Source: an uncultured Chloroflexota bacterium (GTDB lineage Bacteria; Chloroflexota; Anaerolineae; Anaerolineales; Anaerolineaceae). Taken from it: 45,008 bases of DNA. The notes beneath the pieces are model-generated. The model was given only the letters and a program-made list of their open reading frames with translations, did not search any database and was not told the DNA's origin. Positions 7,439 to 16,900 of the stretch are shown here, one piece after another. A program made the translations under genes and the position numbers. Location: contig CADATZ010000026.1 in NCBI GenBank assembly GCA_902791025.1, forward strand, positions 1 to 45,008, given 5' to 3'. The stretch's first letter is position 1, and the number at the start of each line of letters is the position of its first letter.

Positions 7439-7894
7439 TTACTCGATCAAATCCGTATTCCAGTTTGTTTCCTGAAGCAGGTTATCAACCTTCCGCAGCT
7501 CCGCGGACATGCGGTCGATTTCCTTCTGCCACTCACGGACGGAGATGGTCGAAAGAATCTTGATCTCCGAACTTCTGGCACGATAGTATATATTTCCGGC
7601 AGCATCGGTGGCATCTTTATAAGCTGAAATTTTGAGCGTGAGGACATCCTTTTCCGCGATCCATTCCGTCAGCGTTTTTTCGTTCACGACAACCGCCGCG
7701 TTTGTCAAATTGATTCGGGTAATGATCCAGGCGAGACGTCCCAGCGCACCGTTGAGTTCCCCTGTTAATTGTTCAACATCTTCCGCAGGAAGTTCTCCCT
7801 CCTGCACCAGCACATTTTTTGCAATCCTCTGGCGGAGCTGCGCGATCTTCCGATTCAGGTCCGCCCGTTCCTGTAACGCTTCTGCAAGTTTCAT
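7439..7894 (-). CDS. DIP1984-family protein (septicolysin-like annotation)
   Basis: 151 residues from the ATG at 7894, preceded by CGGAG. It is recognised by the start MKLAEALQERADL, by RQRIAKNVLVQEGELPAED near residue 30, and by a central RINLTNAAVV followed by LTEWIAEKDVLTLKIS. The family is an all-helical cytosolic protein of unknown function. The name septicolysin is historical and does not establish a toxin. It is nearly full length for the family. It is divergent from sbcD, with about 200 bases between the starts, and ends before a terminator. Confidence 0.88.
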   Translation of the reverse strand: MKLAEALQERADLNRKIAQLRQRIAKNVLVQEGELPAEDVEQLTGELNGALGRLAWIITRINLTNAAVVVNEKTLTEWIAEKDVLTLKISAYKDATDAAGNIYYRARSSEIKILSTISVREWQKEIDRMSAELRKVDNLLQETNWNTDLIE

Positions 7895-8004
7895 GTCCAT
7901 TCTCCGTTTCTGTTGTTATGGTCATACCTCATTCATTACGATAGTATACCAGCTATTATCGCATTTTACACAACCGGTTTCGATAAAGCCGAATTTCTCA
8001 AAAA

Positions 8005-8049
8005 ATGTCGTTTGTCAGGCGACCCGAAAATTAGATTTTCGCATATAAT
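8005..8049 (+). promoter_or_regulatory. Promoter module copy for sbcDC (GTCG-N9-CGAC dyad + TATAAT)
   Basis: ATGTCG (8005-8010), six bases, AGGCGACC (8017-8024), 19 bases, TATAAT (8044-8049), 50 bases before the sbcD start. A second perfect dyad, CGAAAAT-TAG-ATTTTCG (8025-8041), fills the spacer. Same layout as 7137-7182 and 39504-39548. Confidence 0.6.
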
Positions 8050-8098
8050 CGAATATAGATTTGAATATAACGGAAAAACTGTGAAACAAGGAGCGGCT

Positions 8099-9235
8099 AT
8101 GAAATTTATTCACCTTTCCGATTTACACCTTGGCAAAAGAATCTACGAAAACTCACTCATTGAGGATCAGAAGGATATTCTGGAGAAAATCTTCAGAATC
8201 ATTGAAGATGAAAAACCAGATGGTGTTTTGATTGCAGGAGATATTTACGACAAAGCTTTCCAGCCGGTCGATGCGATCAACCTGTTCGATGATTTTCTGA
8301 ACCGACTGCATGAGCGCTCAACACCGGTTTTCATTATCAGCGGGAACCATGATTCTGCGGACCGCCTGGCATTTGGTGCAAAGATCATGTCTGCAGGTGG
8401 GATCCATATTGCACCGCCCTACCAGGGTGATGTCTACAAGTTGGATCTGGAAGATAAACACGGGCTGCTGCACATTTACATGCTGCCGTTTGTGAAGAAA
8501 TCCCTGGTCAAGTCTTATTTTCCGGATGAGAAAATAGAAACGACAACCGATGCACTGCGCTGTGTTCTGTCTCATGCGAAGCTGAACACAGATGACCGAA
8601 ATATACTCATAGCCCACCAGTTCATCACCGGCTCCCAAACCTCCGACTCGGAAGAATATGCCGTCGGCGGCGCGGATAACGTGGACGCGTCTGTCTTCGA
8701 TGACTTCGATTATGTGGCACTCGGACATATCCACGGACCACAATCTATTGCCAGGGAAACGATCCGCTACTGCGGCACCCCGTTGAAATATTCTTTCTCT
8801 GAGGTGGATCATGAAAAATCCGTCACGATAGTCGAAATGGAAGAAAAAGGCAGCGTTATCATCCGCACGATTCCGTTGAAACCGCTGCGAGACATGAGGC
8901 AGCTCAAAGGTACTTACCAGGAACTGATGGACGCCGGTTTCAATCAGGAAAACAACCGCTCCGATTTTTACCGCATCATCCTGACCGATGAAAATGATGT
9001 TACCGATGCGATAGCCAGACTGCGGACAGTTTATCCGAATATTCTCACACTTGAATATGACAACAAACGCACACAAGCGTCTGCTGAACTTACCGAGGCA
9101 GCAGATACCGAAAGAAAGACACCTTACGATTTATTTGCGGAATTTTTTGAATGGCGGAATAACAGTCCAATGGAACCACGGCAGCAAAAAATCATCAGCG
9201 ACTTGATTCAAAAAATCTGGGAGGAGGAAGCATGA
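8099..9235 (+). CDS. sbcD: Nuclease SbcCD subunit D (Mre11-like)
   Basis: 378 residues. The start at 8099 follows AAGGAG by 6-7 bases and gives the canonical N-terminus MKFIHLSDLHLG; the open frame upstream has no site. Mre11/SbcD metallophosphoesterase motifs appear in order: SDLH, AGDIYD, SGNHDSADRL, AHQF and GHIHGPQ. These bind two Mn ions. With SbcC it forms the endo/exonuclease that opens hairpins and blocked double-strand ends in the cytoplasm. It overlaps sbcC by 4 bases (ATGA), so the subunits are translationally coupled. The dyad promoter module upstream suggests dedicated regulation. Confidence 0.96.
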   Translation: MKFIHLSDLHLGKRIYENSLIEDQKDILEKIFRIIEDEKPDGVLIAGDIYDKAFQPVDAINLFDDFLNRLHERSTPVFIISGNHDSADRLAFGAKIMSAGGIHIAPPYQGDVYKLDLEDKHGLLHIYMLPFVKKSLVKSYFPDEKIETTTDALRCVLSHAKLNTDDRNILIAHQFITGSQTSDSEEYAVGGADNVDASVFDDFDYVALGHIHGPQSIARETIRYCGTPLKYSFSEVDHEKSVTIVEMEEKGSVIIRTIPLKPLRDMRQLKGTYQELMDAGFNQENNRSDFYRIILTDENDVTDAIARLRTVYPNILTLEYDNKRTQASAELTEAADTERKTPYDLFAEFFEWRNNSPMEPRQQKIISDLIQKIWEEEA

Positions 9236-11979
9236 GACCCATTACCCTAACGATGTCTGCTTTTGGGCCCTATGCCGAGGAAACGGTGATCCGTTTTGAT
9301 GAATTCGGGAAAAGCGGTCTTTATCTGATCACCGGTGATACGGGAGCCGGGAAAACAATGCTCTTTGATGCGATTGCTTTTGCGCTCTTTGAAAAATCAA
9401 GCGGGGAAGCCCGGGATTATAAAATGTTCCGATCCAAGTACGCGGATGACAAGGCGAAAACATATGTAGAGCTTGTCTTTGAGAACAAGGGGAAAACCTA
9501 CAAGATCCATCGTGATATCAAAATCAGCAAAAAGGGGGAAGCTTCCACCGCCGCGGAATTTTATGCTGAAGACGGGACGCAGCTCAGTTCAAGCCGGACA
9601 GATATCAAAAACCGCATCAATGAGATTCTCGGGATCGATTTCGATCAATTCAGCAGGATCGCCATGATAGCGCAGGGCGAATTTCAGAAACTGCTGCGGG
9701 CAGATACAACAGAACGGCAGAAAATTTTCCAAAAGATTTTCCGCACACAGAATTATGAGAAACTGCAGAACCTGATCGCTGAATTGAATTCCGACCGAAA
9801 GGCTGCCTATGAAAAAGACAAACAGGAGCTGAACACTTACATGGGCCAGCTTCGCTTTGATCCTGAGACAGAAAGCGGGAAGCGGATCATTGAAGCCGGA
9901 GGGGAGATGCCCAATGTGCCCGTGGTGATCGAGGCGCTGCAGGAGATCATCGATCAGGACGAAACGAACCATAATGAAATCCTCGCAGCCCTGAAAGCGG
10001 CAGATGAGAAAAAATCGGATTTGGATAAACGTCTGGAAAATGCCCGGCAGGCCGAGAAACTCCGGAAAGACCGTGAAAAGCAGCAGGATTTGCTTCCGGA
10101 AAAAACAGACGGTCTTGAACAGGCGAAAGCAGCTTTTGCACAGGAAGAGCAGCAAGCACCTCATCGGGAGAATTTACAGAAACAGATCCACGAACTGCAG
10201 CAGAAGCGTGAGGATTATCAAAAACTGGACGATCTCAAGAATTTGCTTACATCCAAAACAAAGGAAAAGCAGCAATTGCAGAGCGAAAATACCGCTTACC
10301 GGGAAACGCTCGATAAAACAGCCAAAGAATACAATGAATTGAAACAGGAGCTGGATAACCTCGGAAGTGCCGGGGAAGAACTGCTGGAGCTCATAAACAC
10401 AAAGGCCAACCTCGACAAGACCGGCCAGGAATTAAAGAGATTCAAAAAAGAACTGCTTGAATTTGATGAGCTCTTGCACGAAGCGCTGGAAGCCGAAGAA
10501 CAGTACAACCTCGCGAAGGAAAAAGCCGACCGTTCCGGACAAAAATATGACCTCTCCTATGCACTGTACCTCAGCGCTCAGGCGGGAATTTTAGCGGAAG
10601 AACAGCTGAGGGAAGACAGTCCCTGCCCGGTCTGCGGTTCCCTTCACCATCCGCATCCGGCACTCAAACCGGAGGATGCCCCATCATCGAAGGATCTGGA
10701 GAAACTTCAAAAGGACCGCGACAAGGACCAGCGGGAAAAGCAGAAGAAGGATGCTGAACGCGCAAAATTGGGCGGCAGTCTTTCGGAAAAGCGGGCTGCC
10801 GCGGAAAAGAAAAGCCATGATCTGCTGGAACTGGATGAACTTGCTTCGGTTGAGACAGTGGACGAAAAGATTCGGGAGAATAACGAACGTCTTGCAGAGA
10901 CCAGCCGCGCCATCAAATCCGCTGAGGAACGAAAAGCCCGAAAAGAGGAACTGCCGGAATTGATCCAAAGCAGGGAACAGACCAAGTCGAACCTGGACAA
11001 GATGATCGCGGAAAATGAAAGGAAGCTTTCCGCATTGGAAGCGGATCTCTTTAACACAGCTCAACAGGCAGAGGAACTGCAAAAGGACCTCCCCTTTCCG
11101 GACAGGGAAACAGCTCATCAGCAGGAGCTGACATTGACCGCCGAACTGAGATTATCCGAACAAGCCCTGGAAACCAGGCGGAACGCAATGATCCAGTCTG
11201 AAAATGAACTCACAGCTCTCAAAGCGCGGATCGAAGCCCTTTCGGATCAGATCAAGAGTCACCCGATCGAAGATATCGAGGCTTTGGATTTGGAAGATCA
11301 AGTCCTGCAGACCGAACGGGCGGAATTAGACAGGCAGGACAAAGAGCTTGCCTTCCGCATCAAATCGAATCAAGAATCTATGCGAAATATTCGGACAGTA
11401 CAGCAGATGATGGAAAAGCATGATGCCGATTACCGGGACAGCCGGGGCCTTTATGAGACCGTCAGCGGAAACATGAGCGGCAGGGAGCGGATCACACTGG
11501 AGACCTATGTGCAGATGGCTTACTTTGACCGTATTGTCCGTCAGGCAAACCTGCGCCTCCTGAAGATGACCTCCGGACAGTATGAACTAAAGCGGCGGGA
11601 ATCAACGGACAGCCGGCAGGGCAAATTCGGGCTGGACCTGGATGTGATCGACCATCACAACGGCAGCACGCGCAGTGCCAATTCGCTTTCCGGCGGAGAG
11701 ACCTTCATGGCTTCGCTGGCACTGGCGCTGGGCATGGCGGACGAGGTACAGTCTTCCGCAGGCGGCATCCAGCTGGACTCCCTTTTCGTGGATGAGGGCT
11801 TCGGCACGCTGGATAATGAGGCACTGGAACAGGCCATCCGCACCCTTGACCAACTGGCAGGCTCTCACCGTCTGGTCGGCATCATCTCCCACGTAGACTC
11901 CCTCAAAGACCGCATCGACAAACAAATCGTCGTGGAAAAACAAAAATCCGCCGGCAGCACCGTGAAGCTGGTCGCGTAA
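9232..11979 (+). CDS. sbcC: Nuclease SbcCD subunit C (Rad50-like ATPase)
   Basis: 915 residues, somewhat shorter than E. coli SbcC (1,048). Walker A GDTGAGKT is near residue 35, followed by the Q-loop region (MIAQGEFQKLLRA). Long coiled coils flank the zinc hook CPVCG near residue 464. The ABC signature SLSGGE is near 818 and Walker B LFVDEGFGTLD near 850. ATP-driven opening and closing gates SbcD nuclease access to DNA ends, and the hook dimerises the arms. The ATG is inside the sbcD stop (ATGA). A palindromic element follows the stop by 15 bases. The gene appears complete. Confidence 0.96.
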   Translation: MRPITLTMSAFGPYAEETVIRFDEFGKSGLYLITGDTGAGKTMLFDAIAFALFEKSSGEARDYKMFRSKYADDKAKTYVELVFENKGKTYKIHRDIKISKKGEASTAAEFYAEDGTQLSSSRTDIKNRINEILGIDFDQFSRIAMIAQGEFQKLLRADTTERQKIFQKIFRTQNYEKLQNLIAELNSDRKAAYEKDKQELNTYMGQLRFDPETESGKRIIEAGGEMPNVPVVIEALQEIIDQDETNHNEILAALKAADEKKSDLDKRLENARQAEKLRKDREKQQDLLPEKTDGLEQAKAAFAQEEQQAPHRENLQKQIHELQQKREDYQKLDDLKNLLTSKTKEKQQLQSENTAYRETLDKTAKEYNELKQELDNLGSAGEELLELINTKANLDKTGQELKRFKKELLEFDELLHEALEAEEQYNLAKEKADRSGQKYDLSYALYLSAQAGILAEEQLREDSPCPVCGSLHHPHPALKPEDAPSSKDLEKLQKDRDKDQREKQKKDAERAKLGGSLSEKRAAAEKKSHDLLELDELASVETVDEKIRENNERLAETSRAIKSAEERKARKEELPELIQSREQTKSNLDKMIAENERKLSALEADLFNTAQQAEELQKDLPFPDRETAHQQELTLTAELRLSEQALETRRNAMIQSENELTALKARIEALSDQIKSHPIEDIEALDLEDQVLQTERAELDRQDKELAFRIKSNQESMRNIRTVQQMMEKHDADYRDSRGLYETVSGNMSGRERITLETYVQMAYFDRIVRQANLRLLKMTSGQYELKRRESTDSRQGKFGLDLDVIDHHNGSTRSANSLSGGETFMASLALALGMADEVQSSAGGIQLDSLFVDEGFGTLDNEALEQAIRTLDQLAGSHRLVGIISHVDSLKDRIDKQIVVEKQKSAGSTVKLVA

Positions 11980-11994
11980 ACCGATGTCATGACT

Positions 11995-12024
11995 GGGGAC
12001 TGTCCCCTCTATGGGACTGTCCCC
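11995..12024. repeat. GGGACTGTCCC-type palindromic element (double)
   Basis: GGGGACTGTCCCC (11995-12007) and GGGACTGTCCCC (12013-12024) flank TCTAT. Each half is itself palindromic and the whole can fold as one hairpin. It may end sbcDC transcription, though no T-tract follows. Confidence 0.8.
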
Positions 12025-12154
12025 AAGTCTTTCAGATTAATGAAGATCGCACAGTAAATATGTCAAAATAACCTGTTATGTTGACTCAAAATGATTCGAA
12101 AACGGGGTATATTGACTTATTCCGAAATTACTGGCATTTTCTTAACGCAAAAAC

Positions 12155-12178
12155 AGCCGAAACCCACCGATTTCGGCT
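12155..12178 (-). terminator. Intrinsic terminator of the 12209-13294 gene
   Basis: An 8-bp stem (AGCCGAAA / TTTCGGCT) with an 8-base loop. On the minus strand a T-rich run follows the stem. It lies 30 bases past the stop of the helical hypothetical gene. Confidence 0.7.
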
Positions 12179-12179
12179 C

Positions 12180-12211
12180 ACTATTCCCTATATCCTATAT
12201 CCTATTCCCTA
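12180..12211. repeat. Period-7 tandem tract 5 (TATCCTA type)
   Basis: CCTA occurs at 12187, 12194, 12201 and 12208, exactly 7 apart. The last copy supplies the TAG stop of the minus-strand gene at 12209. The unit differs from tracts 1-4 but the period is the same. Confidence 0.85.
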
Positions 12212-13294
12212 TTTTTTCTTCTTCTTCCGCTTCTCCCGCAGGGCTTTACGGGTTTCCGGCGGGGGTCCATATCTGGACTGGATCGCTTCCCGCTCGACCC
12301 GAGCCGTATATCGCAGCCATCGATCATGGAGTGTATTGCTGTCCTCTTTCGGAATTGCCAGAAGCGCTGTCTGATCGTTCCGTTTCATCGCGTCTTCGAT
12401 CAATACCTTCCGTGCTTCCGCTTCGGTCAGTTCTCCCGGGATACGTTCCGGCTCCCGCGGCTTGCTTAATTCTTCTGCTTTTTTTCGCAAAGCTTCCGCG
12501 TTTTGGCGCCTCACCCATGCCATATCTTCTTTTCCAGGACCAAAAGGTTTTATCAGTCCGATTCCACCTGTCATACGTGCAGCCTGCCGATCCAGACGTT
12601 CCGCTTGTTTCAGCATACGCTCTTTTTCTTTTTGGATTTGCTCTGCTTCCCTGGCTGATTCTTTTTCCGACTTCGCCATCTCACGAGCGATCGCGCCGTT
12701 GAGCGGCAGGGCAGCGGGATTGACATTCAGGCTTTTCGGCTTTTGAAGCTCCGCATTGGTGCGCTTTTCTCCTTTGAAGGTCTCGGTCTCCTCCAGTATG
12801 GAATCCACATTGATCTTACCTTCTTTGATCTTTTGGATCTTGATCTCAGTAGCCTTCAGACGGTTGTTCAGACCAACCCAGCGGAATTCCCAGTCCAGGT
12901 AGGTCATTCCGAGGACATTGTTGTCCCGGTAAATCCCGTCCAGTGCCGCGTGAGCTTTGCGGAAATGGAAAGAGACCATGCAGACCAGTTCGTGGATCGA
13001 CATTTCTTTGAGTTTCGGAAAGTCGATCCCCTTCTGTTCGAGAACGGCCTTTGTCAGACAGAAGGAGCCAAGCTGTTTGATACCTTTTTCCAGCTGATTG
13101 CAGTAGATCAGGTAATTCTCGGAAAAACGGTTGGCGATGCAGGCATGGTAATAAACCTTTTGTGTACCATCCCACAAAGCTGCCGCCGTTTCTTCAAATT
13201 CCAAAGGAGCATTGCTGAATTCATTAAACGCTTCATCACGAAGTTCAGAAACCTTATTTTCGAGTACACCGTGATTAATGGTGGTCGTTTCCAT
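12209..13294 (-). CDS. Unrecognised helical protein with basic C-terminus
   Basis: 361 residues with AAAGGAG upstream of the ATG at 13294. Residues 1-160 look globular and helical (FEETAAALWDGTQKVYYHACIANRF, LGSFCLTKAVLEQKGIDFPKL). About 160-320 is charged coiled-coil-like sequence with many E/K/R heptads. The end is a lysine/arginine tail (KREKRKKKKK). There is no signal peptide or membrane segment. The basic tail could bind nucleic acid. I recognise no family. It stands alone between two period-7 tracts, with its own terminator, immediately before the defence island. Confidence 0.65.
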   Translation of the reverse strand: METTTINHGVLENKVSELRDEAFNEFSNAPLEFEETAAALWDGTQKVYYHACIANRFSENYLIYCNQLEKGIKQLGSFCLTKAVLEQKGIDFPKLKEMSIHELVCMVSFHFRKAHAALDGIYRDNNVLGMTYLDWEFRWVGLNNRLKATEIKIQKIKEGKINVDSILEETETFKGEKRTNAELQKPKSLNVNPAALPLNGAIAREMAKSEKESAREAEQIQKEKERMLKQAERLDRQAARMTGGIGLIKPFGPGKEDMAWVRRQNAEALRKKAEELSKPREPERIPGELTEAEARKVLIEDAMKRNDQTALLAIPKEDSNTLHDRWLRYTARVEREAIQSRYGPPPETRKALREKRKKKKK

Positions 13295-13320
13295 TTTCAG
13301 CCCGCTCCTTTCTTTATAGT

Positions 13321-13348
13321 GTTCAAAGTTCAGAGTTCAAAGTTCAGA
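13321..13348. repeat. Period-7 tandem tract 6 (GTTCAAA/GTTCAGA)
   Basis: GTTCA at 13321, 13328, 13335 and 13342, exactly 7 apart, in the 5' region of the minus-strand gene. A small hairpin, GCCGC-TTC-GCGGC, follows near 13353-13366. Confidence 0.85.
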
Positions 13349-13971
13349 TACTGAAGCCGCTTCGCGGCATTCTCATTTGAGATTCTGATTCTCCTTTGAT
13401 ATAATAGAATCTATATTCTTACTTTTATTCTATTTATTATTTATTGTTTGTCAAGATATAAAATATACAATTTTCTAAAATAGTGACATTCGTCTTAACA
13501 AAGCACCGGCACGAGCACCGGGCCGGGAAATCGCTGCAGCGAAGCCTGCACGATTTCCCGGCCACCGAGCTGCGTCATCCGGGAACAAAACACCGGGCAA
13601 TTTACTCACTGCCACGAAGTTTGGCGAAGCTCCTGTTCCAAATCTAATCGAGCGAAGCTCGTACCTCACAAAAGCAGTCTACCCGACCACCACGTCCCGT
13701 CACTTCCTCTGGGAACCCCTGTTCCTCAGACAAACCAGACTTCGGAGTTCGAATACCAAAACAAGCCAAACGTGTACCTTCCTCTCGATCAGTGCAGTTC
13801 GGCAGCCAGTTATTTGTGCCGGTTTCTCGGCAGCAAATGGTTGACCTGGTGTTTCATTCAATTCAATACAGGCAAATACTTAGGACACCTGAAATATTGG
13901 TGGAAATATATAGCAGGATGGCGGTTATAATTATTCAATAAACAGGCATTCTTTTGAAAGGAATCTTTCTT
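13349..13971. other. Hairpin-rich spacer upstream of the PLD-helicase gene
   Basis: About 620 bases without a supported gene. 13380-13480 is very AT-rich and may hold promoters. 13490-13830 is distinctly GC-rich and contains the large hairpin at 13521-13563 and a smaller one (CGAGC-GAA-GCTCG) near 13649. Plus-strand frames stay open from about 13648 to 13935 in two registers, but neither has a start with a ribosome-binding site or a recognisable motif. It may be debris of a lost gene or a structured repeat. AAAGGA at 13957-13962 is the ribosome-binding site of the helicase. Confidence 0.5.
13521..13563. repeat. Long near-perfect hairpin
   Basis: GGCCGGGAAATCG (13521-13533) and CGATTTCCCGGCC (13551-13563) are perfectly complementary. 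Inside, TGCAG and CTGCA extend the stem by 5 bp after a 1-base bulge, leaving a CGAAGC loop. 18 bp in total, far stronger than needed for a terminator and with no T-tract. Confidence 0.8.
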
Positions 13972-16900
13972 ATGTATATCATCGACAATGAATCTGAGGA
14001 CAGAAGCGTAAAAAAATATTTGTCACAATGGTGTGATATATCAAAACAGATGGATATCGCTGTCGGCTATTGGGAAATCGGCGGCAACCTGACTTTGGAC
14101 GGAGACTGGCAGAAACTGGATAAGATCCGGATCATCCTCGGCAATGAAGTCACGAAAAGAACCAAAGATGTGATCGACAAGGCCGTTCAATCGATAATCG
14201 GCACCATGAAAGGTTCCCTTGACAGCGAACAGGAGAAAAATGAATTTCTTTTGGGCGTTCCCGCGATCCTGGATGCAATGAAATCCGGAAAAATCGAATG
14301 CCGTGTGTTTAATAAGTCAAAATTCCACGCAAAGACCTACATCACATATTTCCGGGATGAATTCAAAGCGACATTTCCGACCGCTATGGATGTTCCTGCC
14401 GGATATGCACTGGTCGGTTCCAGCAACTTCACCAAAGCCGGGCTCACACAGAACATCGAACTTAACGTGCAGCTCAAAGAGGATGTAGATGAGCTGCAGG
14501 CATGGTTTGAAAAATACTGGGAAGAAGGTGAAGATATCACAGAAGCGATCCTGGAAGTCATCAACCAATACTGTAAAGAGTACAGTCCTTATGATGTCTA
14601 CCTGCGCTCCATGTATGAATACTTCAGGACCCGGGAGGAAACCATTTCGGAATGGGAACAGAATGATTCTGTTGTTTACCCGATCCTCGCCCAATATCAG
14701 CGCGATGGCTATAACAGCCTGGTCAAAATCGCCAATCAATATTCCGGCGCATTTCTGTGTGATGGTGTCGGGCTTGGGAAAACCTTTGTCGGGCTGATGC
14801 TGATCGAACGTTTTGTCAAGAAAGAAGGCAAACGTGTTGTCCTGATGGTTCCGGCCTCCGCAAGGGTTTCGGTCTGGGAAGCGACGATCAAGAAATACAT
14901 GCCGGAGATCCTGGAGGGCTTTTATTCCTTCAAAATCATCAATCACACAGATATCCAGGCTCCTACAAAACAGCATTTAATGGAGCAAATCGCTAATTAC
15001 GCTGAAATTGTAATCATTGATGAAGCACATAATTTCCGCAACCAGGGTTCCAATCGTTACCGCAAACTGTATGAAATGATGAATCAGGGTACGCACAAAC
15101 AGATGTACATGCTCACTGCGACACCGATCAATAACAGTTTCCATGACCTGCGTCACCTGATCGAGCTCTTCACACGGGGAAATGATGCCTATTTCGGCGG
15201 TGCTCCTTTAGGGATCAACAGCCTGATGGGGCATTTCAAGAAAATGGAAGACAACCTTACGAAGCGGGATGGTTCGGACGTCAATGACGGTCTGGATGTT
15301 ACGGATGATATCTTCCGCGCGGACAAGCTGGTTCAAGCACTGGTCGTCCAGCGCAGCCGGGCATTTGTAAAGAAAAGTCTCACCGCCGCAGAAGGGGACA
15401 ATGTGAAGTTTTCTGAACGACAGGACCCAATCGTCGCCAACTACTCGATGGATTTTTACGGCAAACTGATCAATGATTTTGTCGATTCCTTTGACCATAA
15501 AGACCGGAACGGAAAGGCACAGCCGATCCTGACGCTGCCGGTATACTACCCTTACGGAGATCCTTATTATATCGGTGACAAGCAAAAACTGAACGCCATG
15601 GAAACCCAGCGGCAGTTCCAGATCGTCAGTCTGATCCGTTTGCTGCTGCTGAAGCGGTTTGAAAGTTCCATTGCCGCTTTTCAGGAGACCTGTTTCCGCA
15701 TCTTCATCCGCCTGCGAAAATTTGTTATGGATTATGCCGAATACGGAAACAAACGGACCATTGACCGGTGGATGGAGCGCTTCTCCGATGCGATCCAATT
15801 TGTTGAAAACAACATCGCTTATACCACCAACGGGACCATTGAAGATTTCGAGGATGATCTGCCGGAATACATCTGGGAGGCGGAAGAAAATCTTTCCGTT
15901 GATGATTTTGATATTCGTGCGATGCTGGATGATACGCTGCTGGATATGGAAGTGCTGGCGAAATTCATCGATGACATCAACGATATCGATATTACCAAAG
16001 ATGACAAGCTCAGAGAGCTGAAACGGATCCTTGCGGAAGATGAACATACAAAAAACAAAAAAGTTATTGTGTTCACCGAGTACCGCTCTACGGCACAATA
16101 CATTTACAAAGAGCTGAAGGCTGCCGGATTCACAAAGATTTTCGAACTGGACGGACAGACAAAAGGGAACCGACACGACATCATTCAGCGGTTTTCGCCT
16201 TACTACAATGACAAGACATCCGATACGATCAGTGATGAGATCAACATTCTGATCTCCACTGATGTGCTTGCGGAAGGGCTGAACCTGCAGGACGCCTCCT
16301 GCCTGATCAATTATGAATTGCACTGGAACCCGGTAAAGCTGATGCAGCGCATCGGCCGTATTGACCGGCGGCTGAACATGGCAATTGAAGAGCAGATTCG
16401 CAAAGATCACCCGGAGATGGCAGCAGACCGGCCGAAGGCCTGGTACTGGAATTTCCTGCCCCCGCGGGAACTGGAAAAACTCCTTTCCCTGTATAAAACC
16501 GTCTCACAGAAGACGCTTCGCATTTCCAAAACTTTCGGCATTGAAGGGAAGAAACTACTGACGCCGGAAGATGATTATGACGCATTGAAGGATCTGAATT
16601 CCAGCTATGAAGGAACACCCTCTTCAGATGAAGAGATAGCACTGGCCTATCAGGAGTTGATGACCGCGAATCCGGGCTATGAGGCTCTGGTTCCGGCTCT
16701 GCCGAAGAAGATGTTCAGCGGCAGACTTGCCTCCGCCCGCAAGGGATTTTTCTTCTGTTATGAACTGCCGACAGTGAACGTGGATGGAAACTGGTCCGCG
16801 GAAGGAGAAGGCATGTACCGCTGGTATCTGCTGGACAGCACCGACGGCTCGGTGTGTGAGGCTCCATATGAGATATGGAAAGCGATCCTTTGTGAACCGG

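Noticed and set aside
13490..13935. Retron or diversity-generating element (hairpin RNA; Avd-like protein at 4670)
   Set aside because: No reverse transcriptase gene anywhere in the window, and no template/variable repeat pair.
13648..13935. Coding gene in the open plus-strand frames before the helicase
   Set aside because: Two registers are open at once, which fits GC-rich sequence rather than selection; neither has a ribosome-binding site or motif.
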